Of a stretch of DNA of 64,000 nt, positions 1 through 10,233 are shown piece by piece. Below the pieces are notes generated by a model. The model searched no databases. It saw only the letters and a program-made list of their open reading frames with translations, and was not told where the DNA came from. Numbering within the stretch: position 1 is the stretch's first letter; each line of letters starts with the position of its first letter. A program made the position numbers and the translations under genes. The DNA lies in NCBI RefSeq assembly GCF_000307105.1, contig NC_018645.1, forward strand, positions 1,128,578 to 1,192,577. Reading direction: 5' to 3'. The DNA is from Desulfobacula toluolica Tol2. Its GTDB lineage: Bacteria > Desulfobacterota > Desulfobacteria > Desulfobacterales > Desulfobacteraceae.

Positions 1-1154
1 AGAAACCGGGCGTATTTGGTGCCGTCTTTCATCAAAATTTTCACTCTGGCACCAAAACCGATTCGCGGGTCAAGTGAGGTGTGGATCTTTTTGCACAGGG
101 TTACAAGTCGCGGGGAGTTGACTTTTTCATCGGTAAATTTAGCCAGAGTGACATTGCCTTCGGCCAAGGCCAGGGCAGCCAGAAACCATACGCTGAATTT
201 GCCTTCAACACCTATTTTGGGGGCTTTTATGGTTGCGGCTGTTGAGGCCACAGGGCCGATTTCAAGATCAATGCGGTCCACATTTTCAATATCAATATTT
301 TCTTGAGTCCTGATCTCCTCCAGGAGATTCATCGTCGAATGCGTTCAGGCTCATGTGGGGTAAGGTTTTATACTCAACCGGTTAATATGAAATTTTTGCC
401 CCAGCTGATCAAGCATGATTGCTTGGTCAGGTGTCTCGGTCAGCACATCAAGCAGTCCCAGTTCCCCTTCAAGCATATTCTGGGAAGCGGTAAATCCCAT
501 GGAAGCCAGTGATGCAGACATTATGCCTTCCATGGAGACTTTGCCGGCATGAAAAGGTTTGCACATGGTTCCAAAGACTTGCCGCAGTCCGCTGGCCTGG
601 GTGCCGCAGATGCCAAAGGCGGTAACCAGTTGATCGGCATTGAGTCCCATGAGTTTTGCCGCGCCGGCAGTGGCTCCGAAAGTGCCGGCTGTGGCTGTAG
701 TGTGCCAGCCTCGCTGGTAATGATAGTCTCCCAGGGCTAATCCTATGCGGATGCACACATCAACTCCCAGAACCATGGCGGTGATAAACTCCCTGCCGCT
801 GGTGTTGAATTTTTCCGCCAGTGCCAGGATCGCCGGTACGCAGGCGGCAGAGGCATGGATGACGGTTTCATCATGATAGTCGTCAAAATCAAGAGCGTGG
901 CCGATCATACCGTTGGCCAGGGCGGCGTTGGCTATATCTGTTTTAAGTGATGAACCAATGACGCTTGCTTCCGGTTTTCCTCCAACGGCCATAACATAAT
1001 GCATCATGACTTTGGAGCCAGGGTCAGTGGTGCCGGCTAATGCCACTCCCTGCCAGTCAAGAAAACACTCCTTGGCTTTGTTAACTACAGGTTCAGGAAG
1101 GTCTTCAAACCGTGTGGCACATACAAATTGAGCTAATCTTCGGGTAAGTTCCAT
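1..1154 (-). CDS. MmgE/PrpD family protein, 3'-truncated by window edge, two in-frame TGA codons (candidate selenoprotein)
   Basis: MmgE/PrpD proteins include 2-methylcitrate dehydratase and cis-aconitate decarboxylase-type enzymes. The ATG at 1154 follows an AAAGGA ribosome site. The first 267 codons carry the family N-terminus, including GHALDFDDYHDE and the Gly/Ala-rich helical core. At the motif normally read as KPYP-S/C-C-x-x-TH the frame reads K-P-Y-P-T-TGA-Ala-TGA-T-H-S-T (TGA at 351-353 and 345-347). It then stays open in the same frame to base 1 with typical C-terminal sequence (GVEGKFSVWFLAALALAEG, then KFTDEKVNSPR). There is no frame change. The first TGA aligns with a position that is commonly Cys. 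A 6-bp hairpin with a UGGA loop lies 17 nt after the second TGA. Selenocysteine at one or both sites is the favoured reading; a nonsense pseudogene is the alternative. The 3' end lies outside the window. Confidence 0.8.
313..328 (-). promoter_or_regulatory. SECIS-like hairpin downstream of in-frame TGA codons
   Basis: Read on the minus strand this is a perfect 6-bp stem (AUCUCC/GGAGAU) closed by the tetraloop UGGA. The loop lies 23-26 nt after the second TGA and 29-32 nt after the first. Bacterial SECIS elements sit inside the coding region just after UGA. They have a short stem and a small loop with a G among its first two bases, about 16-37 nt from the UGA, and this hairpin fits that description. 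A second short pairing (CCUG with CAGG) could close a lower stem across a large bulge. The function is inferred from position and shape only. Confidence 0.5.
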
Positions 1155-1177
1155 CGCTATTGTTTCCTTTCATTTTC

Positions 1178-2857
1178 CTATGGAGTTTGATGTGGCGGAT
1201 TTTGGTTTCTCAATTTTTTGTTCTTACTTTTAATATACCAGGCATTATGGCCGTAAAGTTTATCAGCACACGTTTGACACAGGCCATGGGTGAACAATAC
1301 ATCGGAATGACTTTCAATATAGTCTTCCAATTCATTCCAATCCCCTTTATCATTGCGGATTTTGTTACAGTTAGAACAAATCGGGAGTAAACCGCTTAAC
1401 ATTTTAACGTTATCAAGAGCTTTTTGGAGTTCTTTGATCAATTTATTGTGTTTTTCCTCTAACCGTTTTCGTTCCTGAATTTCTTTTGTAAGGTCTTTAT
1501 TGGTATCTGACAGTGCTTTGGTTCTTATTTCGATCAGATGTTCTAAATTCTGCTGATAATTTTTTAAATCAAGCAGGTTTTTTTTAAGTTCGAATTCCAT
1601 GAATGCAAATGCATCAGCAAGTTGCTTTATCTCATCATTCCTATCATTTGCTCTGATAGATTTCAGCAATGGATCGTCGTGTAATTTAAAATTACTGTTT
1701 GCCAGATTTTTTGCATATTGCGTCAGATCTGCAAGCGGAGACGCTATTTTTTTGCTGATAAAAACAGCAAAAGCAATTCCAATCATAGAAAACATCAAAA
1801 TGATGGCAGAGTGTCTGGCAGCAATTGCAGAACCTGGTTTTTTTAATGTTTGGTTATCAACAAAAGCTGCAACATACCAGTCCATGGATTTAAAATAATC
1901 TACAAAAGCGCTCTGGGTCATTTGCTTTTGGTTCTTATTGGGATATGGATATTCAACAGGCTGGCTAAAATTACCGGTTGATTTTTTTAAATAATTTTGA
2001 ATTGATGGGTTAAGCGTCATTCCGGACAGCTTTAAATCAATATCTTTTAAATTCGAAGTATGGAGGATAACTTTTCCATGGCTGTTAAAAATGATAATTC
2101 CGCCAACATTGCTCAGACTTACCTGACCCAGTATTTTGTTTAGCTTTGAAAGGATCAGTTTCTCTTTTGCACAAGAAATTTTTTCAATATAACCCATTTC
2201 CAAGGCTGTCCCGATGATCCATTTCCATTGGGGATAATACATGAAAAATCCTATCTGCTTTACAGGTTTCATATCTTCAAGCCGTGGCCACATAAAAACA
2301 GTGAAATTTTTTTTTTCGGTTTTTAAATTTTCCCGGACCAGTTGCAATGCATCTCTTTTCTTGAGATCTTCGAATCCGGACCAGTTTTTCCCCACCATCT
2401 CTTTGCTTGGATGTGATAATCCGGTCAAATTCAAATCATAAACAAAAAAATAGTTGTTCTTCTTATACCGATATTCCTCTATGTTTTTCAGACACAGCTC
2501 TTTAGCTGTCAGTTCGGTTAAAAATCCGGTTTTATGAAGATCATAAAATGAATTGATCATTAACAAAAGGTTTTTGCCTGTGTTTTCCATAAGTGACCGT
2601 TGTGTTTTTATGGAATTGATTTCATACGATAGAAGATCATTGTATTCAGAATCAATGATTCGTATTGTTGACGAAAGTGTTTCTTTGCTCAGTTTATGAT
2701 AATGAGCGGTTAGTTCCCGTTGATAATTTTTTGTCGTAATAAATGTGAACACCATTGAAGTGAAAACCATAAGGCCGATAATAAGGGTGAGAATCTTTGA
2801 TCTTATGGTTCTGAGGCGCGTTTTCTTTTTTAATATTGATAAATTCATTGAGTGCAT
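1178..2857 (-). CDS. Membrane sensor with Cache domain, HAMP, coiled coil and C-terminal Cys4 module
   Basis: This protein of about 559 aa probably senses a ligand outside the membrane. It has a transmembrane segment near residues 20-40 (ILTLIIGLMVFTSMVF) and a large extracytoplasmic double-Cache-type region with WKWIIGTALEMGYIEK. A second membrane segment near 345-365 precedes a HAMP linker and a long coiled coil. There is no kinase, GGDEF or methyl-accepting domain. The C-terminus instead carries LPICSNCNKIRNDKGDW and HGLCQTCADKLYG, a paired CxxC module that recurs in the response regulator at 52384-53052. It lies 18 bp downstream of the solute-binding protein gene on the same strand, so the two probably form one signalling unit. 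The start may be either of two ATGs, 9 nt apart. Confidence 0.75.
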   Translation of the reverse strand: MHSMNLSILKKKTRLRTIRSKILTLIIGLMVFTSMVFTFITTKNYQRELTAHYHKLSKETLSSTIRIIDSEYNDLLSYEINSIKTQRSLMENTGKNLLLMINSFYDLHKTGFLTELTAKELCLKNIEEYRYKKNNYFFVYDLNLTGLSHPSKEMVGKNWSGFEDLKKRDALQLVRENLKTEKKNFTVFMWPRLEDMKPVKQIGFFMYYPQWKWIIGTALEMGYIEKISCAKEKLILSKLNKILGQVSLSNVGGIIIFNSHGKVILHTSNLKDIDLKLSGMTLNPSIQNYLKKSTGNFSQPVEYPYPNKNQKQMTQSAFVDYFKSMDWYVAAFVDNQTLKKPGSAIAARHSAIILMFSMIGIAFAVFISKKIASPLADLTQYAKNLANSNFKLHDDPLLKSIRANDRNDEIKQLADAFAFMEFELKKNLLDLKNYQQNLEHLIEIRTKALSDTNKDLTKEIQERKRLEEKHNKLIKELQKALDNVKMLSGLLPICSNCNKIRNDKGDWNELEDYIESHSDVLFTHGLCQTCADKLYGHNAWYIKSKNKKLRNQNPPHQTP

Positions 2858-2875
2858 TTTTACTTTCTATGCTCT

Positions 2876-4045
2876 TTATTCTTTATTTTCTGGGTGGTGA
2901 ATGGTTTCATGTATCTCAAAGGCACCTGCAAGGATGTCAAGGGGTATGCGAAATCCGATCTGTTTTGAGCTTTCAAGATTGACAACGATTTTAAGGGGGC
3001 TTTTAAATTCCTGTGGAAGATCTCCAGGTTTTTTGCCATTCAATATTCCGGCCAAAATTTCAGTATAGAATCGTGCGTCGGCCTTGAAATCAGACCTTCC
3101 AGCACCCATTAAAATTCCATATTTTACCAAATCATAGCGTGTTTGAGCAAAAGTTGCCACTTTGTTTTCGAATAGAGGCATTAAAAGTTTGTTGAGATTT
3201 TTTTTTGTCAATCCAGCATAATCGGTGATATACATTGAATCAATTTTTTGGGCAAGCTGCTCATAACATTTTACTAATTCAGCTTCTTCATGAGATGTTC
3301 CTGAAGCCTGACCGGGCAGATGACATTCAATGATTTGGAACCCAAGTTCCCGTGATAAGTTTTGCACATCCTCTACAGCAGAATAAGATCTGCCATCTAA
3401 ATCATTCTCATAGGCTATGCCCAATTTTTTGAAACCTGTTATCTTATGAAACAAGCGCAGCTGACGTTCGGATTTATTGGGATCTATCCAGGCATGTATG
3501 TGATCAAATCCGGAATTTTCAACACTTTTTATAATGCCGGAACGAATTGCATTGGAAGCCGATAATACCATGGTGGGAGTGTTGTGCTGATTGTTTGCAA
3601 GATCTTGACCGGCCCATGTGCCAAAAGCAAGCATCAGATTGATATCTTTAGATTCATTCAAACGTTTTATGATGTCATGTTTTAAACTTTTACGTTTTGC
3701 ATCACACCATTCAGCAGACCAATAGGCATCAGACACAAATTCAAGATAGTTGCTTTGAATTTGCGTGGAAAGAAACTTCCATAATGTTTTGGTTTCAATT
3801 TCATCCCGACATTCAGGAATGGATGAGTGCTGTATCCAACCCGCATCCATAAGTGTTTTTGTTATTGATTTTAGAATAGACTGGTAATTGGCATAGGGCC
3901 CCCCCTCAAGATAGCCAATGCGCCATTTTTTACCTTTGTTTGTGATGGGGGTAGTCTCAAATGGCATTTGAGCCCAGGCATCAATCAGAAATACGGTTAA
4001 TACAAAGTATAGACCAATGACAGTTAAAGTTATGACCCTATTCAT
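2876..4045 (-). CDS. ABC-type periplasmic substrate-binding protein (COG2984-like)
   Basis: This is a 389-aa exported protein. The ATG at 4045 is preferred over an ATG 21 bases upstream because a GGGAG site sits 5 nt before it and the signal peptide (MNRVITLTVIGLYFVLTVFL) then starts at residue 1. The mature part resembles uncharacterised ABC-type periplasmic components (KWRIGYLEGGPYANYQSILK; a conserved LMLAFGTWAGQDLA segment; MGAGRSDFKADARFYTEILAG near the C-terminus). No permease or ATPase gene is nearby. Its only same-strand partner, 18 bp downstream, is a Cache sensor, which suggests that it delivers a ligand to the sensor rather than to a transporter. Confidence 0.75.
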   Translation of the reverse strand: MNRVITLTVIGLYFVLTVFLIDAWAQMPFETTPITNKGKKWRIGYLEGGPYANYQSILKSITKTLMDAGWIQHSSIPECRDEIETKTLWKFLSTQIQSNYLEFVSDAYWSAEWCDAKRKSLKHDIIKRLNESKDINLMLAFGTWAGQDLANNQHNTPTMVLSASNAIRSGIIKSVENSGFDHIHAWIDPNKSERQLRLFHKITGFKKLGIAYENDLDGRSYSAVEDVQNLSRELGFQIIECHLPGQASGTSHEEAELVKCYEQLAQKIDSMYITDYAGLTKKNLNKLLMPLFENKVATFAQTRYDLVKYGILMGAGRSDFKADARFYTEILAGILNGKKPGDLPQEFKSPLKIVVNLESSKQIGFRIPLDILAGAFEIHETIHHPENKE

Positions 4046-4368
4046 TTTTTCTCCCGGCTTTGGCAATAAGTCCGATAAATTGCTAAATGAATTTGTAATT
4101 CAATTTAATTTATAAGGCACGAAGTCAAAATTAAATCGTCCGAATTATACATGATAGCAGAGTATGTCAACCGCTCATTTTTCAATTTCCGCCCATTTTT
4201 CAATTTCAATGATTAGGCAGATCTTAACTCGCTATGTTTTTTGCATGGCTTTTTTTGTTAAGCCAAACTTTTTTTGATAGCATTTTTTTACGATATTAAC
4301 AACTTTCGAATTGCATTCCAACTTTCGGATTGACTTTCCAGGTCATTGGTCTGAGGCTCAACTTTTTA
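4046..4368. other. Intergenic region with two small tandem duplications
   Basis: No gene is visible. Two near-perfect 18-bp units lie head to tail at 4172-4189 and 4190-4207 (17 of 18 identical). A 13-bp unit, AACTTTCGRATTG, is repeated at 4301 and 4320. The AT-rich stretch next to 4046 probably holds the promoter of the solute-binding protein gene. No convincing terminator for lon was found. Confidence 0.6.
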
Positions 4369-6774
4369 TCATTCAAGTTGATTTTTAAATGCGATTTTAA
4401 ACACATCTTTGTATTTGTCAGCAAAATGAAACTCGATACCTTCTTTGATGTGCGCAGGAAGTTTTTTTATCTGAGTCATACTCCCTTCAGGTATTATAAT
4501 CTCATTTATTCCTGATCGTTTTGCGGCAATGATTTTTTCTCTGATACCACCGACAGGAAGCACCTTGCCTGTAAGCGTAATTTCTCCTGTCATGGCAAGA
4601 GGTCGATTGATTGCTTTTCCGGTTGCAAGTGATACGAGTGCCGTTGCAATGGTGATGCCTGCGCTGGGGCCGTCCTTTGGGGTTGCTCCTTCCGGCACAT
4701 GAATATGGATAAATGCTTTGTCAAAATATTTTTTATTGATGTTAAACAAGCCCATGTTTGCCCTGACATGACTGTAGGCAATGGCTGCTGACTCCTGCAT
4801 AACTTCACCGAGTTTTCCCGTTAGTTTAAATCCCGGTTTTTTTTCATGAATTCTTACAGCCTCAATGGAAAGGGTTGCTCCTCCCATCTGGGTCCAGGCA
4901 AGGCCGGTTACGACACCAACTCCTGACATCTGTTTTTCATGTTTAAAAGTCGGTGACCCAAGTAACTTGTCTAACGATTCGATATTAATCCTGATTTTCT
5001 TTTTCTTTTCTTTCAATATGGTTACAATGCTCTTTCTGATTATTTTATTTAAGAGTTTTTCAAGATCTCTGACCCCTGCTTCCCTGGCAAATCCTTCAAT
5101 CAGATACCGGATAGTCGGATTCGTAATGGTGATCACCTTTGAAGTCATGTTGTTCCGCCTTAAGAGTTTTGGCCACAGGTGTTTTCTGGCAATCTGAATT
5201 TTTTCTTCAGTGATATAGCCGGAAAGCTTGATTTTGTCCATCCTGTCCAGAAGCGGTCTTGGAATGGTATCAAGCTGATTTGCCGTGCAAATAAACAAAA
5301 CTTTTGACAGATCCATCCGAAGATCCATGTAATGATCCATAAATTCGACATTCTGTTCCGGGTCAAGCACTTCAAGCAATGCAGATGCAGGATCTCCCTG
5401 GTAAGAGACCCCGATTTTATCAACTTCATCGAGCATGATTACAGGATTGGATACTTCTGTATCTTTTAATGCCTGAACCAGTCTTCCTGGCAATGCGCCC
5501 ACATAAGTTCTTCGATGCCCTTTGATTTCAGCTTCATCTCTCATTCCGCCAAGGCTGAAGCGGTAAAATTTTCTTCCAAGGGCTTGTGCAATTGATTTTC
5601 CAATGGAGGTTTTACCGACACCCGGAGGCCCTACAAACAGGATAATGGAGCCTGCAATATCTTTTCTGTAAATTCCGGCAGCGAAAAATTCTATTATTCT
5701 GTCCTTTACATCACTTAATCCAGCATGGTCCCGGTCAAGAACTTTCTGGGCCAGATCAATATCGATATTGTCCTTGGAATGGATTCCCCAGGGAAAAGAC
5801 GTGACCCAATCCAGGTAATTTCGAGTGACCCCATATTCCGCAGATCCTATCTCCAGCACTGATAGTTTTTTGATTTCATCATCAAAACGCTTCACCACCT
5901 GGTCTGTTGGAAAAAGTGCTGCAAATCTTTTTTTAAATTTATCCACATCCGATGTTTTATCATCTTTGAGCAGTCCAAGTTCCTTTTGAATTGCACGCAT
6001 TTGTTCTTTTAAGAAAAATGTTCGTTTGTTGTCTTCCATCTGATGGTTGAGATCTTTTTTGATTTTATTTTGAAGTTTTGCAATTTCAATCTCTTTTTGC
6101 AGCATCATCATTGCTTTTTTCATTCGATCCATAACAAGAGGTAACTCTAAGATTTCCTGTAATTCATCTCCTGAAGCCATTGTAATGCCTGTGGCAAAAT
6201 CCGTCAGTGGTGCCGGTTTATCCGGACTGAACATTGACAGGAATAGTCTTACTTGTTCCGAGTATAAAGGGCTCAATGCGAGCAATTGTTTAATGGAGTT
6301 AATAATTGAAATGGCATAGGCTTTTAATTCAATTTCATTTTCCTCAATTTTTTCAAAATATTCTACCTGAACTGCAAAAGGCGGTTTATCAGAAAGAAAT
6401 TTTTTTATTCGGAATCTTTCAAGTCCCTGGGCAATAAATTGAACACTTTCTTGAACTTTCACTATATTCTCTATTCTGACAACACAACCGACTTTGGGAA
6501 AATCTTCTTTATAAACGTCTTTGCTTTTTATCTTTTTTAAATAAGCCAGGCCCAAAAGGCTTTTCGCCTGACTTGATACCTTGTTCAGCGTTTCTTCCCA
6601 TAGTTTCTTATTGACCATAAGAGGTTGAACTTGTCCGGGCATGTGGGGACGTCCTGTAATGGGGAGAAGATACAGCATATCAGGCTTTGTTTCTTGTTTG
6701 ATTAATTGCCCCTTTTTGTTTTCATCCCTATTTTCAACTGTTTTTGGTACAATGGGCCTGTTTTCATAAGTCAT
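4369..6774 (-). CDS. lon: ATP-dependent protease LonA
   Basis: Lon is a cytoplasmic AAA+ serine protease that degrades misfolded and regulatory proteins. The 801-aa product has the usual LonA length and order: an N-terminal LON substrate domain (about 30-220), a coiled-coil linker, an AAA+ module with Walker [10 protein letters not shown] near residue 390 and Walker [10 protein letters not shown], and a C-terminal protease domain. The catalytic Ser is in KDGPSAG and the catalytic Lys in [13 protein letters not shown]. The ATG at 6774 follows a GAGGTGAG ribosome site. It is transcribed alone, divergently from the CheB/CheR fusion. No clear heat-shock promoter was seen. Confidence 0.97.
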   Translation of the reverse strand: MTYENRPIVPKTVENRDENKKGQLIKQETKPDMLYLLPITGRPHMPGQVQPLMVNKKLWEETLNKVSSQAKSLLGLAYLKKIKSKDVYKEDFPKVGCVVRIENIVKVQESVQFIAQGLERFRIKKFLSDKPPFAVQVEYFEKIEENEIELKAYAISIINSIKQLLALSPLYSEQVRLFLSMFSPDKPAPLTDFATGITMASGDELQEILELPLVMDRMKKAMMMLQKEIEIAKLQNKIKKDLNHQMEDNKRTFFLKEQMRAIQKELGLLKDDKTSDVDKFKKRFAALFPTDQVVKRFDDEIKKLSVLEIGSAEYGVTRNYLDWVTSFPWGIHSKDNIDIDLAQKVLDRDHAGLSDVKDRIIEFFAAGIYRKDIAGSIILFVGPPGVGKTSIGKSIAQALGRKFYRFSLGGMRDEAEIKGHRRTYVGALPGRLVQALKDTEVSNPVIMLDEVDKIGVSYQGDPASALLEVLDPEQNVEFMDHYMDLRMDLSKVLFICTANQLDTIPRPLLDRMDKIKLSGYITEEKIQIARKHLWPKLLRRNNMTSKVITITNPTIRYLIEGFAREAGVRDLEKLLNKIIRKSIVTILKEKKKKIRINIESLDKLLGSPTFKHEKQMSGVGVVTGLAWTQMGGATLSIEAVRIHEKKPGFKLTGKLGEVMQESAAIAYSHVRANMGLFNINKKYFDKAFIHIHVPEGATPKDGPSAGITIATALVSLATGKAINRPLAMTGEITLTGKVLPVGGIREKIIAAKRSGINEIIIPEGSMTQIKKLPAHIKEGIEFHFADKYKDVFKIAFKNQLE

Positions 6775-7273
6775 AACTCACCTCATAAAAAAAAATTAAT
6801 ATGAAACTAATCGGCCAGTTTGTTCTGATTGATTTCAAAGCGCACTTTTTTCGGACATTAAAATTTTTTTTCCATCCCTTTAGAAAATTAGAGTTTCAAC
6901 ATTTGTGCCGTAACTGCAATTATATGCACATCACATCACAACTGCTTGATTTGTTAAAATAATTTCCTTATTGAAAATGCCTGTTAAGCACTGCCAATTG
7001 TTGAAAAAACGGTCACATGCGCTCAAAAGGTCATATTTAACCTAATTCAACAGCATTCCGCATCTGTCATTGCAAGATTCCCGGTATGAAATAAAACATC
7101 CTTATTCATATTTATTCTTCTGGAAATTTTGCAATATCCGATTGTTTGATATAATTTGAATTGTTAAATATTGGGGCAGTCAATCTTTATGCATGTTATT
7201 GTTAAGTTCAAGACTAAAGTATTTCGATTATAGTAGCCTTAACTTTTTTTACCGCTCATTTGAGGTAGTGAAT
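6775..7273. other. 499-bp divergent intergenic region
   Basis: No gene or RNA is recognisable between lon (minus) and the CheB-CheR fusion (plus). The stretch AGGTCATATTTAACCT at 7029-7044 closely matches the core of the palindrome at 23623-23656 (AGGTCATATATAACC). It may be a binding site for the same or a related regulator. The promoters of both flanking genes must lie here, but none has a clear consensus. Confidence 0.5.
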
Positions 7274-10222
7274 ATGCCGACAAAGAAGAAAAAAGTACTT
7301 ATAGCCAAAGAAAAATTTTTGGAAACAGTTGATCAAGAGAAAAAAATCAAAAAAAGCGACCGTTTCTTCATCGTCGGGATCGGTGCTTCAGCCGGTGGTC
7401 TGGAAACCCTCAATGTTTTTTTTTCCATCATGCCGCCCGACAGTGGTATGGCATTTGTGATCATTCAGCATTTGAGTCCGCAGCACAAAAGCATTATGGC
7501 ATCGCTTCTGGAAAAGCAAACTCGTATGGCTGTCAAGCAGATTGAAGATGGCACAAAGGTTTTGCCAAACCATGTTTATCTGAATCCCCCGGGCAAAAAT
7601 GTGGCCATGTTCAATCGCAGCCTTCATTTAATAGAGCCGATGAAAACTGGTGTCATTAATATGCCGGTTGATTTCTTTTTCAGATCCCTGTCGGAAGATC
7701 AGAAGGGAAAAGCCATCGGCATCATCCTGTCAGGGACGGCATCAGATGGAACACTGGGAATTAAAGCGATCAAAAGTGAAGGGGGAATGGCCATGGTCCA
7801 GCAGCCGGACACGGCAAAATACGATGGCATGCCCAGAAGTGCTGTCGAAACCGGGCTTATTGATTTTGTCCTTCCGGTTGAAAAAATGCCGGAAGCGTTA
7901 ACCCGGTATACACAGCATCCATACCTTGGATTACCGGACAAAATCAAAATCACAGACTCTCCGAATAAAAATTATATTCAGAAAATTTTTGCTCTGATCC
8001 GCAGCAAAACCGGCCACGATTTTTCCCACTACAAACCAAACACCATTTCCCGCAGAATTGAGCGCCGTCTTGCCGTTCATCAGATAACAAGGTTGTCTGA
8101 CTATATTCAGTTCATTCAGAAAAATCCCGTTGAAATAGACACTCTTTTTAAAAACCTTGTCATAGGGGTAACCAGTTTTTTCAGAGACCCGGAAGTCTTT
8201 GAAGTCATTGAAAAAGAGGTGATTCCAAATATGTTAAAAGACAAACCACCGGACTCGACAATCCGTTTCTGGGTTACTGGCTGCTCAACCGGTGAAGAGG
8301 CATATTCACTGGCCATAATTGTTTCTGAAATAATGGATAACATCAAAAAATATTTCAATGTCAGAATTTTTGCCACGGATATTGATCCTTCTGCCATAGA
8401 CATTGCCCGTCGGGGAATTTACCCGGAGAATATCTGTGCGGATATTTCCCCTGAACGTTTATATCAATTTTTCACAAAAACCCATGATGGTTTTCATGTT
8501 AAAAAGCAGATCCGGGACATGATTGTTTTTTCAATTCAAAACGTCATTAAGGACCCGCCATTTTCACGATTGGATCTGGTGAGCTGCCGGAATCTTTTGA
8601 TTTATATGGACAGCACTCTCCAGAAAAAAAATATTCCTCTGTTTCATTACACCTTGAATCCGGGAGGCATATTGTTACTGGGAACATCAGAGAGTATTGG
8701 GGAACATACGGATCTTTTTGAGCCGTTCAACAGTAAATTGAAAATTTTTATACGGAGTAAATCCTTTGTGGGCAAAGGGATAGATTTTTCCGGTAAAATC
8801 TACCATGATGCACAGCCGGGAATCAAAGCGGATGAAGATGTACATCTGTCTGCGAAAACGGATATTCAAGCCGTTATTGAAAGAACGATTCTTGATGTCT
8901 ATGCTCCTGCCGGGGTTTTGATAAACGACAAATATGAAATTCTTTATTTCGCAGGAATAACAGCCAAATACTTATCACCGCCCACTGGAAAACCAAGCTT
9001 TAATGTACTGGATATGGCCTGCGGAGATTTAAAAAACAAACTGACAATAGCCCTTCACAAAGCAGCTCAAAAGAAAACGGCCACGGTCTGTAAGGATGTG
9101 AAAATTAGCCGGAATGGTACTTTTTGTAGTATCGACATATTGATTCGACCGATAACAGACCAGGGGCTGCCAAAAGGATCTATGCTGATCATGTTTGACG
9201 ATAAAATTCCTGCAGATGCGTCAGGTGAAAAAACAATGGGAGCTGTCAAGACCCGAAAAAAAAGTATGGCCCTGCAAAGTCTTGAGCAGGAGCTTCAATC
9301 AACCCGGGAATATCTTCAGGCAACAATTGAGGAGCTGGAAACTTCCAATGAAGAGCTTAAGTCAGCCAATGAAGAACTGCAATCTTTTAATGAGGAGATA
9401 CAAAGCTCCAATGAAGAGCTGGAAACCTCCAAGGAAGAGCTTCAATCTACAAACGAGGAACTGGCAACAGTCAATGCGGAGCTTCAAACTAAAGTAGAAG
9501 AGTACTCCAAGACCAGAAATGATATGAACAACCTTCTGGCTGCTACTGAAATTGCCACACTTTTCATTGATACGAACCTGTGTATCAAAAACTACACCCC
9601 TGCTGCCGACAACTTAATAAATCTGATCCGGACCGATATCGGCAGGCCGCTCGATGACCTCAAAACTTGTTTTGGGGATGTCAATCTTGTAGGTTTGGCC
9701 AGAAATGTCCTCAAAGATCTCAATACCATTGAAATAGAAATCTTGTCTTTGGATGATATCTGGTATACCTTGAAGATGATTCCCTATCGGACGGTTGAGA
9801 ATCTCATTGATGGCGTGGTGATGACCTTTATCAATGTAAACAAAATAAAACAGGCGGACAAATTCAGGCGGCTGGCAACAGTTTTGGAGGATTCTAATGA
9901 TGCCATTACCGTTCTGGGCCTAAACGGTGATATACGGGCCTGGAACAAGGGTGCGCAGGCAATGTACGGCTGGACTGAATCTGAGGCGCTTAAAATGAAT
10001 ATCAGCGAATTTCTGCCCAAGGACAAACAAGGCGAACTGAATTCGATCATTGAAAAATTAAAAAGACATGAACCCATCCCCCCATTCAAAAGCAGGAGGA
10101 AGACAAGTACCGGGAAAAATCTGGAGGTATGGTTGACTATCACGGCTTTAATGGATGAAACAGGTCAGCCCATTGAGATTGCAACAACAGAAAGGAATCT
10201 TGCTTGGTTGATCGAAAAATAA
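7274..10222 (+). CDS. CheB-CheR fusion chemotaxis-type protein with coiled coil and PAS domains
   Basis: The 982-aa protein joins a methylesterase and a methyltransferase. The N-terminal CheB-type domain (about 20-205) has GIGASAGGLE with the catalytic Ser, QHLSPQHKS with the His, and SGTASDGTLG with the Asp. The CheR domain (about 220-480) has the SAM-binding WVTGCSTGEEAYSLA and ATDIDPSAI. A long heptad-like coiled coil built on repeated NEELxS units (about 690-750) and two PAS domains follow. No receiver or kinase domain is present. The ATG at 7274 has GAGG 8 nt upstream and is preferred to an earlier in-frame start. The histidine kinase gene begins 11 nt downstream, so the two are co-transcribed. 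Such fusions are known in signalling outside classical chemotaxis. Confidence 0.88.
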   Translation: MPTKKKKVLIAKEKFLETVDQEKKIKKSDRFFIVGIGASAGGLETLNVFFSIMPPDSGMAFVIIQHLSPQHKSIMASLLEKQTRMAVKQIEDGTKVLPNHVYLNPPGKNVAMFNRSLHLIEPMKTGVINMPVDFFFRSLSEDQKGKAIGIILSGTASDGTLGIKAIKSEGGMAMVQQPDTAKYDGMPRSAVETGLIDFVLPVEKMPEALTRYTQHPYLGLPDKIKITDSPNKNYIQKIFALIRSKTGHDFSHYKPNTISRRIERRLAVHQITRLSDYIQFIQKNPVEIDTLFKNLVIGVTSFFRDPEVFEVIEKEVIPNMLKDKPPDSTIRFWVTGCSTGEEAYSLAIIVSEIMDNIKKYFNVRIFATDIDPSAIDIARRGIYPENICADISPERLYQFFTKTHDGFHVKKQIRDMIVFSIQNVIKDPPFSRLDLVSCRNLLIYMDSTLQKKNIPLFHYTLNPGGILLLGTSESIGEHTDLFEPFNSKLKIFIRSKSFVGKGIDFSGKIYHDAQPGIKADEDVHLSAKTDIQAVIERTILDVYAPAGVLINDKYEILYFAGITAKYLSPPTGKPSFNVLDMACGDLKNKLTIALHKAAQKKTATVCKDVKISRNGTFCSIDILIRPITDQGLPKGSMLIMFDDKIPADASGEKTMGAVKTRKKSMALQSLEQELQSTREYLQATIEELETSNEELKSANEELQSFNEEIQSSNEELETSKEELQSTNEELATVNAELQTKVEEYSKTRNDMNNLLAATEIATLFIDTNLCIKNYTPAADNLINLIRTDIGRPLDDLKTCFGDVNLVGLARNVLKDLNTIEIEILSLDDIWYTLKMIPYRTVENLIDGVVMTFINVNKIKQADKFRRLATVLEDSNDAITVLGLNGDIRAWNKGAQAMYGWTESEALKMNISEFLPKDKQGELNSIIEKLKRHEPIPPFKSRRKTSTGKNLEVWLTITALMDETGQPIEIATTERNLAWLIEK

Positions 10223-10233
10223 GTGAGAACAAG

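Noticed and set aside
345-353. Frameshift as the explanation for the broken MmgE/PrpD frame
   Set aside because: The coding sequence resumes in exactly the same frame after the two TGA codons, so no indel is needed.
4240-4290. Terminator after lon
   Set aside because: GGCTT and AAGCC could pair, but the 5-bp stem and the lack of a T run in the right place make it unconvincing.
6781-6900. Heat-shock sigma-32 promoter upstream of lon
   Set aside because: A TTGAAA-like box exists, but no matching -10 CCCCAT-type element is at the right distance.
7120-7160. Sigma-54 promoter before the CheB-CheR fusion
   Set aside because: TGG and TTTGCA elements are present, but their spacing is 3 bp too short for the -24/-12 consensus.
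9330-9500. Apparent tandem DNA repeat
   Set aside because: The periodic AATGAAGAGCT-like units encode the NEELxS coiled coil of the CheB-CheR fusion; this is protein repeat structure.
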